64,000 nt of DNA from Kingdonia uniflora (GCA_014058105.1 JACGCM010002399.1:1129501-1193500); one strand, 5' to 3'; shown: positions 33,005 through 43,514, numbered from the stretch's first letter. Numbers and translations are program-made. Notes: generated from the sequence alone by a model not told the origin.

Positions 33005-34304
33005 ACCAAAAAAACCTACTAAGGATAACCCTAAGCAAGAACCAAAGAAAACTGCTAAAGATGCCCTTAAACAGGAAATTATCTATCAGCAAAAGATATT
33101 GGTTAATGAAAGTATCTTAACCCTTTCTTTTGATGATCTTAAGCTCAATCAAGATTTTAGGGGCCTCAAAGAATGATATTTTGCTAGTCAAAACTATATA
33201 GTTCAAGACAGTCGTTATCGATATGTTTACGAGGCCATATTAACAGAAACAACATCCACTCAAATTGAGCATCATCATGTCAATCTGAAGGACATAAAAA
33301 GCCCTATAAAACACTCCAAGGATTCGATCCCAGCAAATCTCGATCTCTTAAACTAAATGGCCAACAATATAATTATTGGGATTATATCCAATCCTGGTAC
33401 TATTCATTTTATTATCAGAATCCAATCAAAAAGTATACTTGGCCTTTCTGCATTAATCCGGACATCATCAAAAGATCAGGTTTTCCCACTTGGTTCCTTC
33501 ATTGGGATTATATCCAATCCTGGGATATAATTATTGGGATTATATCCAATCCTGGTACTATACATTTTATTATCGGAATCCAATCAAAAAGTATACTTGG
33601 CTTTTCTGTATTAATCCGGGCATCATCAAAAGATCAGGTTTCCCCACTTGGTTCCTTCATTGGTGGAAAAAATGGGACCCGACTTTGATATTTTATCAAA
33701 ATCCCTTCAAGAACCATTTACCATTTGGTACGAATTTCACCCGAAGCTCAAGGAAAAAACTATACAAAATCCACCTATAGGAAGAAATACCCTATGGTAT
33801 TTCACAGAATTTCAGATTACATGGATTTGGAAATAGGATCTTAAACTTTGCTTTGATGACCTGAAACTATCCATTTTACAAATAACCTTCTTCTATAGAT
33901 GGTGGGATAGGTTTAAAACTGAAAGAGTCATTAAATTAATTAACAAAATAATCGAAGAATATGTTTTATCTTCTAAAGCAGAAAAACATAAAGCAATATG
34001 AATATTAGTCTCTTTGACAAATGTCTTCCAACTATTAATGGAATCCATTAAGGACAGGTATACCAATTTATCATCCGAAGAACAATAAGTCAAAGTCATG
34101 CAAACTTTGAAAGAACAATTTGTGGAAGCTACCACGCAGGCCTCACCACATGCATCTAACATTCAAGAAGGTAGTAGAAGCCAGGGCCAGCAATACTGCT
34201 TAGCAGGAAAGGGTCAAGACCCTTATGAGGATGAGGATATGATATCCTTCAAATCTTTAGATACTACTATGAGAGATTATTGGGACGCCATGATTGAAGT
34301 CTAA
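33005..34304 (+). pseudogene. Caulimovirid ORF downstream of RNase H, with internal duplication
   Basis: Fragments of a basic protein: a Lys/Pro-rich start (33005-33080), SRYRYVYEAILTET, then FPTWFLHWWKKW, YEFHPKLKEKTIQN, LWYFTEFQITWIWK, and at 34098-34304 a Gln-rich end. The Trp-rich block resembles the uncharacterised C-terminal ORF of plant endogenous caulimovirids. Its function is unknown to me. A 158-bp tandem duplication (33367-33660) and stops disrupt it. Confidence 0.5.
33367..33660 (+). repeat. 158-bp tandem duplication in the pararetrovirus
   Basis: The segment starting ATATAATTATTGGG at 33367 restarts at 33525 and stays alike to the end of GGTTCCTTCATTGG. Short ATTGGGATTATATCC homology at the junction (about 33501) suggests slippage or unequal exchange. 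Confidence 0.85.
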
Positions 34305-34309
34305 GAATA

Positions 34310-34830
34310 GAAGATAAAAGCAACAACGAAAGGGAAAGCTAAGGAAACTTAGCATTTAGTAGAGAAATGTCGACGCATAAAGACAAAAACAGAAACATCT
34401 TTTAAATCAAAAGAATATATGATTTTGTTTTAAAATCAAAGGCAAAAATGATTTTGTTTGTCGACGCATAAAGCCAAAAGCGCTAACGCATAAAGACAAA
34501 AGTAGAAGAGAATCTTTACTTTATTTTAAGTAAATGATTAATGTAGAAGATATTTAAAATAAAGTAGAAGATAAGATTAAACGAAGATAGGACTTGGCCT
34601 TCCACCAGACAACTCCAACCACACTCGAGACTACACGTGGATGGCACTAACTCTGGACTCTAAAGCTTTGGAATCTGCCACTATTATAAAAGGGGTCTAA
34701 AAGCTTATTTGTAAGCAAGTTTTCATTTGAAGTCTTTCTTCTCTCCCATATAACTCCTCTGTAATACCATCACCCACTATTTATGTCTACTATTCCTCTG
34801 TAAGTATTTCATAATAAATAAAAGTTTGTT
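34310..34830 (+). promoter_or_regulatory. Pararetrovirus promoter and leader
   Basis: The sequence phrase ACGCATAAAG[A/C]CAAAA occurs three times (about 34371, 34463 and 34488), followed by a TATA box TATTATAAAAGGGG near 34682. About 130 bp further an AATAAATAAA polyadenylation-type signal lies at 34811-34820. Upstream activator repeats, TATA and a downstream poly(A) signal is the layout of the caulimovirid pregenomic promoter. GTCGACGC overlaps the first two repeats and resembles TGACG-type activator sites only loosely. Confidence 0.65.
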
Positions 34831-35004
34831 TATCTTGTTTTTGTTAAGTATTCACAATCTGCACACATACCCCTGAAGGGTGTCTAAGTGCCTTAGAGGG
34901 ATCGAAAGGTCATACTCTAGGTTAGATTGTTCTTGTTTATATCATTGTTCTTGTTCTTATTTATATTGATCCATTGTTCTTGTTTATATCGATCCATTTT
35001 TCCC

Positions 35005-35024
35005 GGTATATATATATATATATG
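35005..35024. repeat. (TA)n tract at the pararetrovirus right border
   Basis: A pure TA run directly follows the end of the viral leader (GATCCATTTTTCCCGG). A second leader fragment at 42891-43073 also ends beside TA-rich sequence. Caulimovirid insertions at TA-rich simple repeats are known in plants. Confidence 0.7.
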
Positions 35025-35662
35025 ATAGAATCAAAAGTTATGGGGCGGAAGCTGAAGAGAAGATTAACAAAACACACCTTTGATTAAAAAAATTAAGCAT
35101 GGCTAGTTACCCTTATAAGCTGCCACTCTGAAAGAAGAAAAAAAAACCACATAATGTTAAATAAATGATATCGTACTCGGCTAACGGGGATGGAACACCT
35201 AATATCCCATATTATTTGAAGAAGTGCAACTAGCTAATCAATGGGTAATGTAAGCATAAGTAAACTAGCTAATCCATGGGAATTCTTCAAAGTGGCTTCT
35301 CTACGTCCAAAGACAATGAAACATAAAAACTGAAAGGGGACAGGGCTGTTTTGACCAAAAATTCATTTAACAACGGTAAGAGCCTACTCCGGGGACCGGG
35401 AAACTGAACTTTCCATGGTAAACCTAAATTCGCCATAGCCCTTATACATTATAAGAGTCCATGGCGAAAGTGGCGTGATATTTTTTTGTAATTAACTTTG
35501 TCCATGGCCAATTTCTACATTTATAATAGATTTAGTCCATTGTTCATCGTTAAATATTTGCTACAGATTTTATCTGTGATAAAATATCATTATCATGAAA
35601 AAAAATTATTCTATCGCCGATTAAATTTGTAATTCTCTAAATTGTGATTTTTATGAAATTTT

Positions 35663-35907
35663 TGTTGGATAATAATCTATTCTACTGAACAATCATACAC
35701 ACACATAATTTGAGAGAAAAGTCGGGAGTTATTATTGATAGTTGTTTGTGTTTCTCTGTGGTTACAAATACTAAACCCTTAATAGGGTTATATACTCCAT
35801 CTCAAACTCTTCCCATAAGCCCTAATGTTATATGGGATCGTTAGGAGTCCAGTAGGACACCCTTACCCAGCTGGGTTCCCACCATGGGCCAGACCCAACT
35901 CCTAACA
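35663..35907 (-). repeat. 3' LTR of C2
   Basis: Element-sense start TGTTAGGAGTTGGG at 35907, preceded by the purine tract ACACCCCAATGGGGAG. It has the same length as the 5' copy (245 bp) and many substitutions. Confidence 0.9.
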
Positions 35908-36270
35908 CTCCCCATTGGGGTGTTCCCTACCAGGATGAATTATCTCATCAAAACTTCTGCCTAGCAAAACTCTTTTGGGCAAAAAGTTATGCAGGGAAAA
36001 AGTACAATCCAAGGCCATGTATGGGCTGTGAATGCATATACATTGCCTCATCAAGACCTCTAGTCGGTAAAATCTCTTAGGATAAAAACTCTACTATCAG
36101 GTAAAGGAATACAACATACATGTGTCCACGTCAGGACAGAATTACTTCCCATGACGTCGATCTCCCTGAGATCTATTTCGCTAATAAAATAAATCATGTA
36201 AACTCCGCACGCTGATTCTGTGCACTAATCTCCTGAACGTAGGATGTGCAAGAGCCTTCCGTGTACCAAT

Positions 36271-36891
36271 CTATCTTCTTTCATTCATCTTCTTTAACTC
36301 GTGTATATGGAAGAATTTGGGTAAAATGTGCTTCGTTCTGTTACCTTTAATAAATCTTCCTTTGACTTGAATGATGTAAGCTGCGTTGTCTTCATACAGA
36401 GTCATCGATTTAACTTGGATAGAACTTAGACCGCAACTTTCGTTAATGTGATTGATCATGGACCGCAACCAAAAATAGTCTCTACCAGCTTCATGAAGTG
36501 CAAGAATCTCCGCGTGGTTCGAGGATGTAGCAACCATCGTCTACTTGACTGATTTATATGATATCGTCGTATCTCCATACAATAACACATAACCCAATTG
36601 TGATCGTTATTTATGTAGATCTGACAAGTATCCTGTATCGGCATATCCTATAATTTTAAGTTTGCCATTTTTTGGATAGAGCAAACCCCAGTCATTTGTG
36701 CCGAAACGATACCTAAGAATGTGCTGGATCCAATTCCAGTGCCTATGGGTAGGTGTAGAACAATGGAGATCCAAATAGTTCACTGCGAATGAGATATCGG
36801 GTTGAGTACACCTTGCTAAGTATAGAAAAGCACTGATAGCTCCTAGGCATGGTGTCTCGAGCCCAAAGAGTTTATCTCCCTCATATGGAAG
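36271..36891 (-). pseudogene. C2 connection and RNase H
   Basis: The minus-strand 36933-36607 frame has LGAISAFLYLARCTQPDISFAVN and HWNWIQHILRYRFGTNDWGLLY with the first RNase H aspartate in GYADTGYLSD. The 36537-36271 frame continues with VATSSNHAEILALHEAGRDYFWL (catalytic Glu) and LYEDNAAYIIQ (catalytic Asp) to HILPKFFHIHEL. A frameshift separates them near 36600. This is the canonical C-terminus of copia Pol. Confidence 0.85.
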
Positions 36892-37458
36892 TGTTGGGAA
36901 ATCGAGGGAGAAAATTACAATGCAGAAACACAATACGATTTAGCAAGAACTTTGAAGAACTAACTCTAACAACGGAGAATTCAAACCAAGGCAATAAAAC
37001 ACATACATAAGGTTTAATTTAGGTGGAAACCCTTTAAAGGATCAAAACCACCACCAACAACCACGACGAATATATTATTACTTAGGGTTACAAGAAGTTG
37101 CAGAGATCACTCAACCTCACCTCTACCTTTACAGATAATCCCCAGCAATAAACCCTAGAAAAAAAACCTAAAAAATCTCTCTAGAGCTAAACCCTAGATT
37201 TCTCCCTTTTCTCTCTCTAACTCGTTTCTCCTGTACAGAGGCCTTTAACATACACTCTATATTTATAGACTTTCCATTAGGTCATCTTTAAAATGCGCAT
37301 CACGAGATAATTCATCGCTCTAGATCAAATCCCCTTCAAAGCAAACTTAGAAACAAACAAATTAATCCATTTTCGTTTGAACGAGTCATTAGGTCGTTCG
37401 AACGACTTCCCCACTCGTTCGAATGACTTTTCCCCTATTTTAAGTTGTATTCCTAACA
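36892..37458 (-). repeat. Solo LTR nested in C2
   Basis: 567 bp with inverted ends TGTTGGGAA and TTCCTAACA, flanked by GGAAG (36887-36891) and GGAAA (37459-37463). It interrupts C2 between RT and RNase H. Near its upper end are three TCGTTCGAACGA-type palindromes (37373-37432) like those in G1 and C3. No internal coding sequence remains, so it arose by recombination between two LTRs. Orientation is inferred from the position of the palindromes. Confidence 0.8.
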
Positions 37459-38248
37459 GGAAAATGATAGATGTCCTTGTTCACATTCAATAAATGGACA
37501 TGCACAGGCATCTTGGCATTGTGTGCCATATCCATACTGAAACAGTTTATGATCCTTTCAGTATATATCGCCTGAGGTACGATTATGCCGCGACCAAGAC
37601 GTTCGATCTGCAAACCAAAACAAAATTTGGTCTTCCCAAGGTATTTCATTTTGAATTCATTCCCAAGGTATTTGGCGATTTTTACGATCTCCCCCGGAGT
37701 TCTGATGATATTCAAATCATCTGCATATACAGCAATGATGGCAAAACCAGTGTTCATTTTCTTGATGAAAACGCATAGGCAAACAAGGCCATTTGCAAAA
37801 CCATCTACTTTTAAATATTCAATTAGCCTATTATACCACATGAACCCTGATTATTTCATACCATACAATGACTTATCTAATTTTATTACGTAAACACCCC
37901 GTGTGCCTGTCAATGCTATTTTTTGAAGCTTAAACCCTTCTAGTAGCTTCATATAGATCTCCATATCTAATTTCCTATAAATGTGCAGTAACTACATCCA
38001 TAAGACACATTTCAAGCTTGTTGTTAATGACTGACTGACTGATCAAGTAACGTAGCGTCCATTACTGAATAGCAAGTTTCAGCGTAATCAATGTCAAGTA
38101 TCTTCTTGTACCTAACTATATTTCCAAGTTTATTACAATTCCGTACGAATAGCCATTTATAACCGGCAGGCTTGATGGCATCTTGTCTAAGGACTATTAG
38201 TCCAAACACTTCACGTTTAGCTAGTGAGCTGAGCTCTGCATTGATCAT
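37459..38248 (-). pseudogene. C2 reverse transcriptase
   Basis: The start at 38248-38024 has INAELSSLAKREVFG and KPAGYKWLFVRNCNK. A shifted frame (about 38010-37850) gives LEMCLMDVVTA. The 37841-37440 frame has WYNRLIEYLKVDGF, CVFIKKMNTGFAIIAVYADDLN with catalytic Y-A-D-D (37716-37727), FKMKYLGKTKFCFGLQIE and YTERIINCFSMD. Frameshifts and stops occur between the blocks. Confidence 0.88.
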
Positions 38249-38962
38249 AATTTCCCACTCTGGCCAATCTGTATGACTTTTGTATTCATCTACAGTAAGT
38301 GGTTCTTAATCATCATCCTCGATGGTGAGCGCAGCAGCGAAAGAGAATACTTCATCGACTACTAATTCTAAACGATCCCATGTGGTGCACTTAGAAACAG
38401 AGTTAATTGAGATCTCTCGATTATCATGTACATATGCCATGCTGGGCTTGTCCCCTAATGTTTTACATGGATACGCATCTACTATAGCCCTGTCAATGGG
38501 AGGTTCCATCCCCGATGAACCGACTACACCATTAGTATTTTCTATTCCCATACGATGTTTCTAAGCCCTCGACTCAGCATCCTTCTTTGCAGCGGGACGT
38601 CCTCCTGTAATGCGCGACTTGGATTCATTTGCGGGTTATACACTAGTACCATAAATATTCAGTTATGCATGTACATTACTTGCAGGTAATGCGCCTTGGT
38701 TACTTTAGCAGCATCATTGAATGCATCTGATAATTCATTAGCAATCTATTGTAAGTATAGAATCCGTTGTACTTCCTTATCACCGTGATTAGTTAGGGGA
38801 TCTAGATGAGACAGCAATGGTGTTTTCCAACTAATCTTGGAAACTTCCTCAACATTGGCTGTCATATCTCCCCCTAATACTAGGAAAATCATCTCATCAA
38901 AGTGACAATCTGCGAATCTCATAGTAAATACATTGCCGGTAATGGGTTCCAAGTATCGAATA
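38249..38962 (-). pseudogene. C2 Pol linker between integrase and RT
   Basis: Begins at the LTR border with HIRYLEPITGNVFTMRFADC and continues DEMIFLVLGGDMT, ISWKTPLLSHLDPLTN, EVQRILYLQ; the 38551-38306 block follows. This is the region normally found after the copia integrase core. Its direct abutment on the LTR shows the upstream third of the element is gone. Confidence 0.8.
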
Positions 38963-39207
38963 TGAGAGACAATAATCTACTTTACTGAACAATCATACAC
39001 ACACATAATATGAGAAAAAAGTAGAGAGTTATTATTAATAGTTATTTATGTTTCTTTATGGTTACAAATATTGAACTTTTAATAGGGTTATATACTCTCT
39101 CTCAATCTATCCCCATAAACCCTAATGTTATATAGGCTCATTAGGAGTCAAGTAGGACACCCAAACCCAGTTGGGTTCCCACCTTAGGCCGTACCAAACT
39201 CCTAACA
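38963..39207 (-). repeat. 5' LTR of C2
   Basis: 245 bp. The lower edge TGAGAGAC aligns with TGTTGGAT of the other copy and the upper edge is CTCCTAACA. Bordered outside by ACTTT (39208-39212). Confidence 0.88.
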
Positions 39208-40271
39208 ACTTTTAGTTAACCTCAAAAGTAATCTCCAAATGCTACCTACTTATGTCAGGCCAAAACGGTAAACCCAAGTCTACCAGAGTAAGAAGTTGGG
39301 ACTCTTTTTATAATAAGAGAACTAGTAAACTTTTAAGTTGCTAGACGTGTAGGACTAAATGAAAATACAGATTGTGATGGACTATTTTAAGTGTTGCCAC
39401 AGTATTTTTCGTCCCAATTTTTACCATGTATATAATCGATGGCTTAAGTATTAGTAGTCCATGGTTAAAAACTAAATTTTGTGTAGTGTCTTGTATTTAT
39501 GCATGGAGTCGCATGACAACCTCCTAATAACCTCATGCTTGACAAATGTTGGATTTTATGTTTAGAGGTCATCGTAAGCACATACTGTAAGATATCCCAA
39601 TGTGATATATACATCAAATATTTAACCTACATTTTAAGCGCAGAGATTAACTTTGTGTTTTCTGGTAGATGTAGAGGAAAGGGAACCTTGAGACTTCACA
39701 CAATCATTATTTTTAAGATGAATAGGGAAAACTAAAGTGTTTGTAATGAAGGTGTACCAGTTATGTAGATTGAGTATTCCAGTTAGGTTTACATTTATAG
39801 GAAGAAGGTTTACTTTCTCTCTTAATTACATAGATAAATTCATTCTACATTTGATCACTAAATTTACCCTACAATCCCCTAATGATGATCAACAATCATT
39901 GGATACTCCACCGCGTTGCTTCATAACAGAGTTATAATTTACAAAATCACAGTGCAAATTCCCATGAAATAAGAATACATCATACTCCTGAGGTCGAATT
40001 GGGCAAAAAAAACTCAAAGCTGTGATCAGCCTACAACAAAGTCTTCAAACACAGTGAAATATGCTAAGCATTGACTGTTTCTTCAGCTTTATCGTTGAAT
40101 GTCACTTCCAAAAAAAATTGACAAAAAACACATACTAGACTTTACAAGAATATAGATTTCCACAGTTAGAGGGAGCCTTAGAATTTCTGTCACACACAAT
40201 ACTAGTTGTAAAACTAAAAGTACATTCGTAGAGGAATATGACAATAAAATGATAGTATTACTCAAAATCAT
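39208..40271. other. Non-coding stretch with possible CACTA-type right end
   Basis: No supported gene. At 39473-39488 the sequence ends in TTTTGTGTAGTG, an inverted CACTACAC terminus, and the preceding ~200 bp hold several CCATGGTTA/TGGACT-type short repeats. Similar TCCATGG repeats lie at 35410-35550 on the other side of C2. No matching left terminus was found. Confidence 0.3.
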
Positions 40272-40985
40272 TGTTAGGATAGTTAAGATTGATGGATCAA
40301 AGTTAATCCTACTTAGGGTAAAGATCTAAACTCACACAAGGATATAAGAAGATATGGGTTATTAAATTACACCGAGGCCCTAGAGAGAGGTCCCGGGTTC
40401 AAAACCTTATGGGGATGGAAACTCAGGGTTACGGATCCCTATATAAAACCAGCTTGCCTTGCAAATAAAAAATAAATAATATTGCACCGAGGCCTTTTTA
40501 AATAAAACCCCACACCTAACCCATACTAGGTGGTCAAGGTAGGGAAAACATCGGAGGAATGACGGATCGGGCCCCAAAAAATGGTTTGGCTTGGCATATT
40601 TTACCATATCAGCAACTCTCTCCAATTGTTTGAGGTGGAGCTCATGTTCTATCTTCGTGAAGCTCAAAATAAATGATTATTCTGGCATATATGTGCGGTG
40701 GTGGTGGATGTTTATCGTTTGAGGTGGAGCCCATGTTTGCTTCCCTGAAGCTCAAAATGGACGGTTGTTGACTAATGGTGTTTGAATCAAGGTGGAGATT
40801 GTTAAGATCGGTAGATCAAAGTTCATCTCACATCGAGTAAAATATGTAGTTCACACAAAGATATAAGACGATACAGGCTATTAAATTACAACGAGGCCTT
40901 TTTAGATAAAACCCCGTACCTAGCCCATGCTTGGTGGTCAAGGTAGGTACAATATCGGTGCAATAGGGGCCCAGGGCCCTAACGG
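40272..40985 (+). mobile_element. TRIM-like element (terminal-repeat retrotransposon in miniature)
   Basis: A terminal direct repeat begins TGTTAGGATAGTTAAG at 40272 and TGTTAAGATCGG at 40800. Both continue with ATCAAAGTT, ACACAA[A/G]GATATAAGA, ACCGAGGCCTTTTTA and GGTGGTCAAGGTAGG. The second copy is preceded by AAGGTGGAGAT, a plausible polypurine tract. The internal ~230 bp has no coding frame but a duplicated GTTTGAGGTGGAGC phrase (about 40629 and 40718). The first repeat is enlarged by a SINE. Outer boundaries are approximate. Confidence 0.6.
40380..40480 (+). mobile_element. Truncated SINE inside the TRIM left repeat
   Basis: About 101 bp flanked by ATTACACCGAGGCC (40366-40379) and ATTGCACCGAGGCC (40481-40494), a 14-bp duplication with one mismatch. 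It has a B-box-like GGTTCAAAAC (40396-40405) and an A-rich tail AAATAAAAAATAAATAAT. The homologous repeat at 40800 lacks the insert, an empty-site control. Probably a 5'-truncated tRNA-derived SINE. Confidence 0.7.
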
Positions 40986-42890
40986 GGATTGTATAATGCT
41001 TGCATTAGTATGTAGGTTGGATTCATACTTTTCTAACAATACATGAGTATTATCATAAAATATTGCTTAACATGAATGTCGCCACAGAGCAGAACTCAAA
41101 GTTGTTGTAAGAAGACCCTTAGCACTTAGAAAGAAGATACTTATTTGAGAAAACAAATAAAGTACGAGACATATTACTAAGCCCATAATATGGTTGTTCC
41201 TGCATCTAGATAGATAATAGCATACATATACTTCAAGCCAAAACCAAGGTTTTTATTTTTTATTTTATTATCTTGGATTAATCTCAATTAATCACAAAAA
41301 AAATATTACCGACCCGATTAATTTAAGTATAATCCTTCCGAACTTTTAATTATAGAAAATCCAAAAACCTGGAAAAAAAATCTCTAAAAAATTAAGGATT
41401 AATCCCTGCTAATCTTGTTTCAGTCTACAGATCAATCCGCAGTGAAGCTTTAAACTAAATTTCATTTAAATGTTACAAGAATCCTACGGATTAATCGAGA
41501 TTAAATCTCTTGAAATATATTTTCATTATCCCCAAAACTATATTTTCATGTATATTTGTTTTGTTATTGATCAAAAGGTCTTACTTAAAAATAATATATT
41601 TTTTAAGAACGAACAATTGTGCATACGCTATTGCCCATACGAATGCATTATTTTTGGAGTTATTATTGAGTTTAAATAATATTTTAGAATTTTTATTAAA
41701 TTAGTCAGATAGATCTTTATTTTCTTTGTATTTTTTACCCATATTGAATGTTTGCTTATAGGAGCGTTAGAGGTGGTCATGTATGTAGGCCAATTGGAAT
41801 TCCTTAATGGAGAAGTACCAGATGGATTAAAATGCTTCGGGGGCGCACTTTGTATGATATTTATTTCACTGGGTAACTATGTAATTTACAACTAGCTTGT
41901 TTGTAATCAAAAGACAACTTACTGTTGAGCAAAGAATAGAGGACGATTCCAATGTTGAGAATTTGTACGTGGATGATGTTAGTGATGGTGAATCCCGTGT
42001 CTTATATTTGATAAATATTTTTTATGGCCCTTTGAATCTTATCATAGTTTCTTAGAAGTTAATTTATGTGCAGTTTATGATAAATTGACATAAGAAAGAT
42101 CCACATCCAACATATATATAATGGTGTTATTATAGTGAATAAGAGGCAGTGACTAAATCAATTTTATTATAGATAGTTAAAAGCAATAAATTTATTACTT
42201 TGTTAGTGCATACTGGATAAATTGGGAATTAAATTGAAAAAATAATGAGATTATCTTATTATGTACTCTCACTACTTGATATCATGTATATTTAATTAGT
42301 AGGTTGCGCCTCCATAGTCACTGCCTGTTTTTTCGCTATACTCTTCAATCTCCAGTTAACTTATGTTGTTTCCAGTATTGTTGCTTCCAGCATTGTAGTT
42401 TTCGTGTGTTCCATGCTCTTTTTCAAATATTGTTTCATTATTTTTGAGTTCATCTACCTCGTCTTCATTTTCCTTTTATTGCTCGACTAATTCTTTTTTC
42501 TCTTCATTCTGTATTCTCTTCTTCATCATTTAGTTGTTGTTGTTAATTTGTTTCAAGAGATTTAAATTTTATCTTTAAAAAATCTTCTTTTAACTGCTCT
42601 TTGAAATGTTAATAGTGTATCTTCGCTCGCGGCATCTATTTCCTGAATTTCTTCGTCTTCATTTTCCTGCTAGGGAAGATGGTTATAAATTACTGTATAA
42701 ATACTTGATAACCATTAAATATCACTACATGTTCATACTCAACTGAAAATTTTATATTTGATTGTTGGGGTGTGTTGTAATTTTGATCACTCTACAGTAA
42801 AACTAATGTAATATATATGTTCAAGCTAAGTTTTAAAATTCTCCCCTCACTCAAATCCCTTGTATCTTCTCCAAGGTGTTTTTCCCAATC
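40986..42890. other. Non-coding AT-rich stretch
   Basis: I see no supported gene. An imperfect inverted repeat around GATTAATCTCAATTAATC (about 41274-41292) and GGATTAATCGAGATTAAATC (about 41488-41507) could be a small foldback element. On the minus strand 42330-42700 has Glu-rich frames with stops that I cannot assign. Confidence 0.3.
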
Positions 42891-43073
42891 TCTCTTTGTA
42901 AGTATTTTGTTTATAAATAAAACTTTGTTTATATTTATTGTTTAGTATTCATAATCTTTGCACACACACCCCTGAGGGTGTCTAATCTTATGTTTTGATT
43001 CTATAATTTCTAGTTTTATTTAAATTTAGTTGTTTTGTTTATATCGATCCATCTTTTTATATATAATATATAT
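42891..43073 (+). repeat. Second fragment of the pararetrovirus leader
   Basis: Matches 34795-35010: TTTGTAAGTATT, ATAAATAAAACTTTG, GCACACACACCCCTGAGG, and the end TTTATATCGATCCATCTTTT before a TA-rich tract. Only the leader/poly(A) part is present, so this is a solitary end of a related insertion. Confidence 0.75.
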
Positions 43074-43477
43074 GGGAGAGGATCCGTGGACACCCTCTTT
43101 TGGAACACCCTCCTAGACACCCCTATATTTTAGAGCACCTAAAGATGTTTTAAGATGTTTTAGCCATATGGATTTGATCTCCTTATCATTTAAAACATGC
43201 TTATAAAAAATTAAGTCATTCTGACATTTCTATCACCATTAAAAAGATATTTTAATTATACTATATTATTCCTATTTTTAGCTGTCGATTTTATCTAAAT
43301 TTTGATGTTATGTTTTATAATGCAGGAATGTTGGAATGTTCTAATAATTTACAGATATGATCTAAATGTTAAGGAGATCACATCCATACGGATAAAACTT
43401 CCTAAAACATCTTTAGGTATTCCAAAAAATGGGGTGCCTATAGGGGTGCTCCAAAAGGGGGTATCCCCGGATCCTCT

Positions 43478-43480
<3 letters not shown>
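43074..43480. mobile_element. Long-TIR MITE inserted in a TA tract
   Basis: 407 bp. The ends read GGGAGAGGATCCG and CGGATCCTCTCCC; the inverted repeats extend imperfectly for about 110 bp on each side (GGAACACCC / GGGTGCTCC, CCTAAAGATGTTTTA / TAAAACATCTTTAGG). Flanked by TA on both sides, with (TA)n at 43481-43511. No ORF. A TA target suggests Tc1/mariner-like mobilisation, but the end sequence is not a classical Stowaway end. Confidence 0.75.

Positions 43481-43511
<31 letters not shown>

Positions 43512-43514
<3 letters not shown>

Larger units (their letters stand above)
27396..35010. mobile_element. Endogenous pararetrovirus (caulimovirid), rearranged and defective
   Basis: Two halves meet head to head near 29800-29860. 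The minus-strand half (27396-29800) reads movement protein and then the N-terminal part of the coat protein. The plus-strand half carries the coat C-terminus, zinc knuckle, protease, RT, RNase H, a downstream ORF and a promoter/leader ending at a (TA)n tract. In a normal genome these would be collinear, so the first half is inverted. There are no LTRs and no integrase, which fits a pararetrovirus rather than a retrotransposon. It may be of the florendovirus or petuvirus-like groups; the genus is uncertain. Many stops make it non-functional. Confidence 0.85.
35663..39207 (-). mobile_element. Ty1/copia LTR retrotransposon C2, internally deleted
   Basis: LTRs of 245 bp each (35663-35907 and 38963-39207) are flanked by ATTTT and ACTTT (one mismatch). 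Coding sequence begins directly at the inner edge of the 5' LTR with HIRYLEP, so gag, protease, integrase and the primer site are missing. The rest is the integrase-RT linker, RT and RNase H in copia order. A solo LTR of another family (36892-37458) is nested between RT and RNase H. The copy is dead. Confidence 0.9.

Noticed and set aside
40396..40405. GGTTCAAAAC as part of a tRNA gene
   Set aside because: No A box or cloverleaf; flanking 14-bp duplications and an A-rich tail indicate a SINE fragment.
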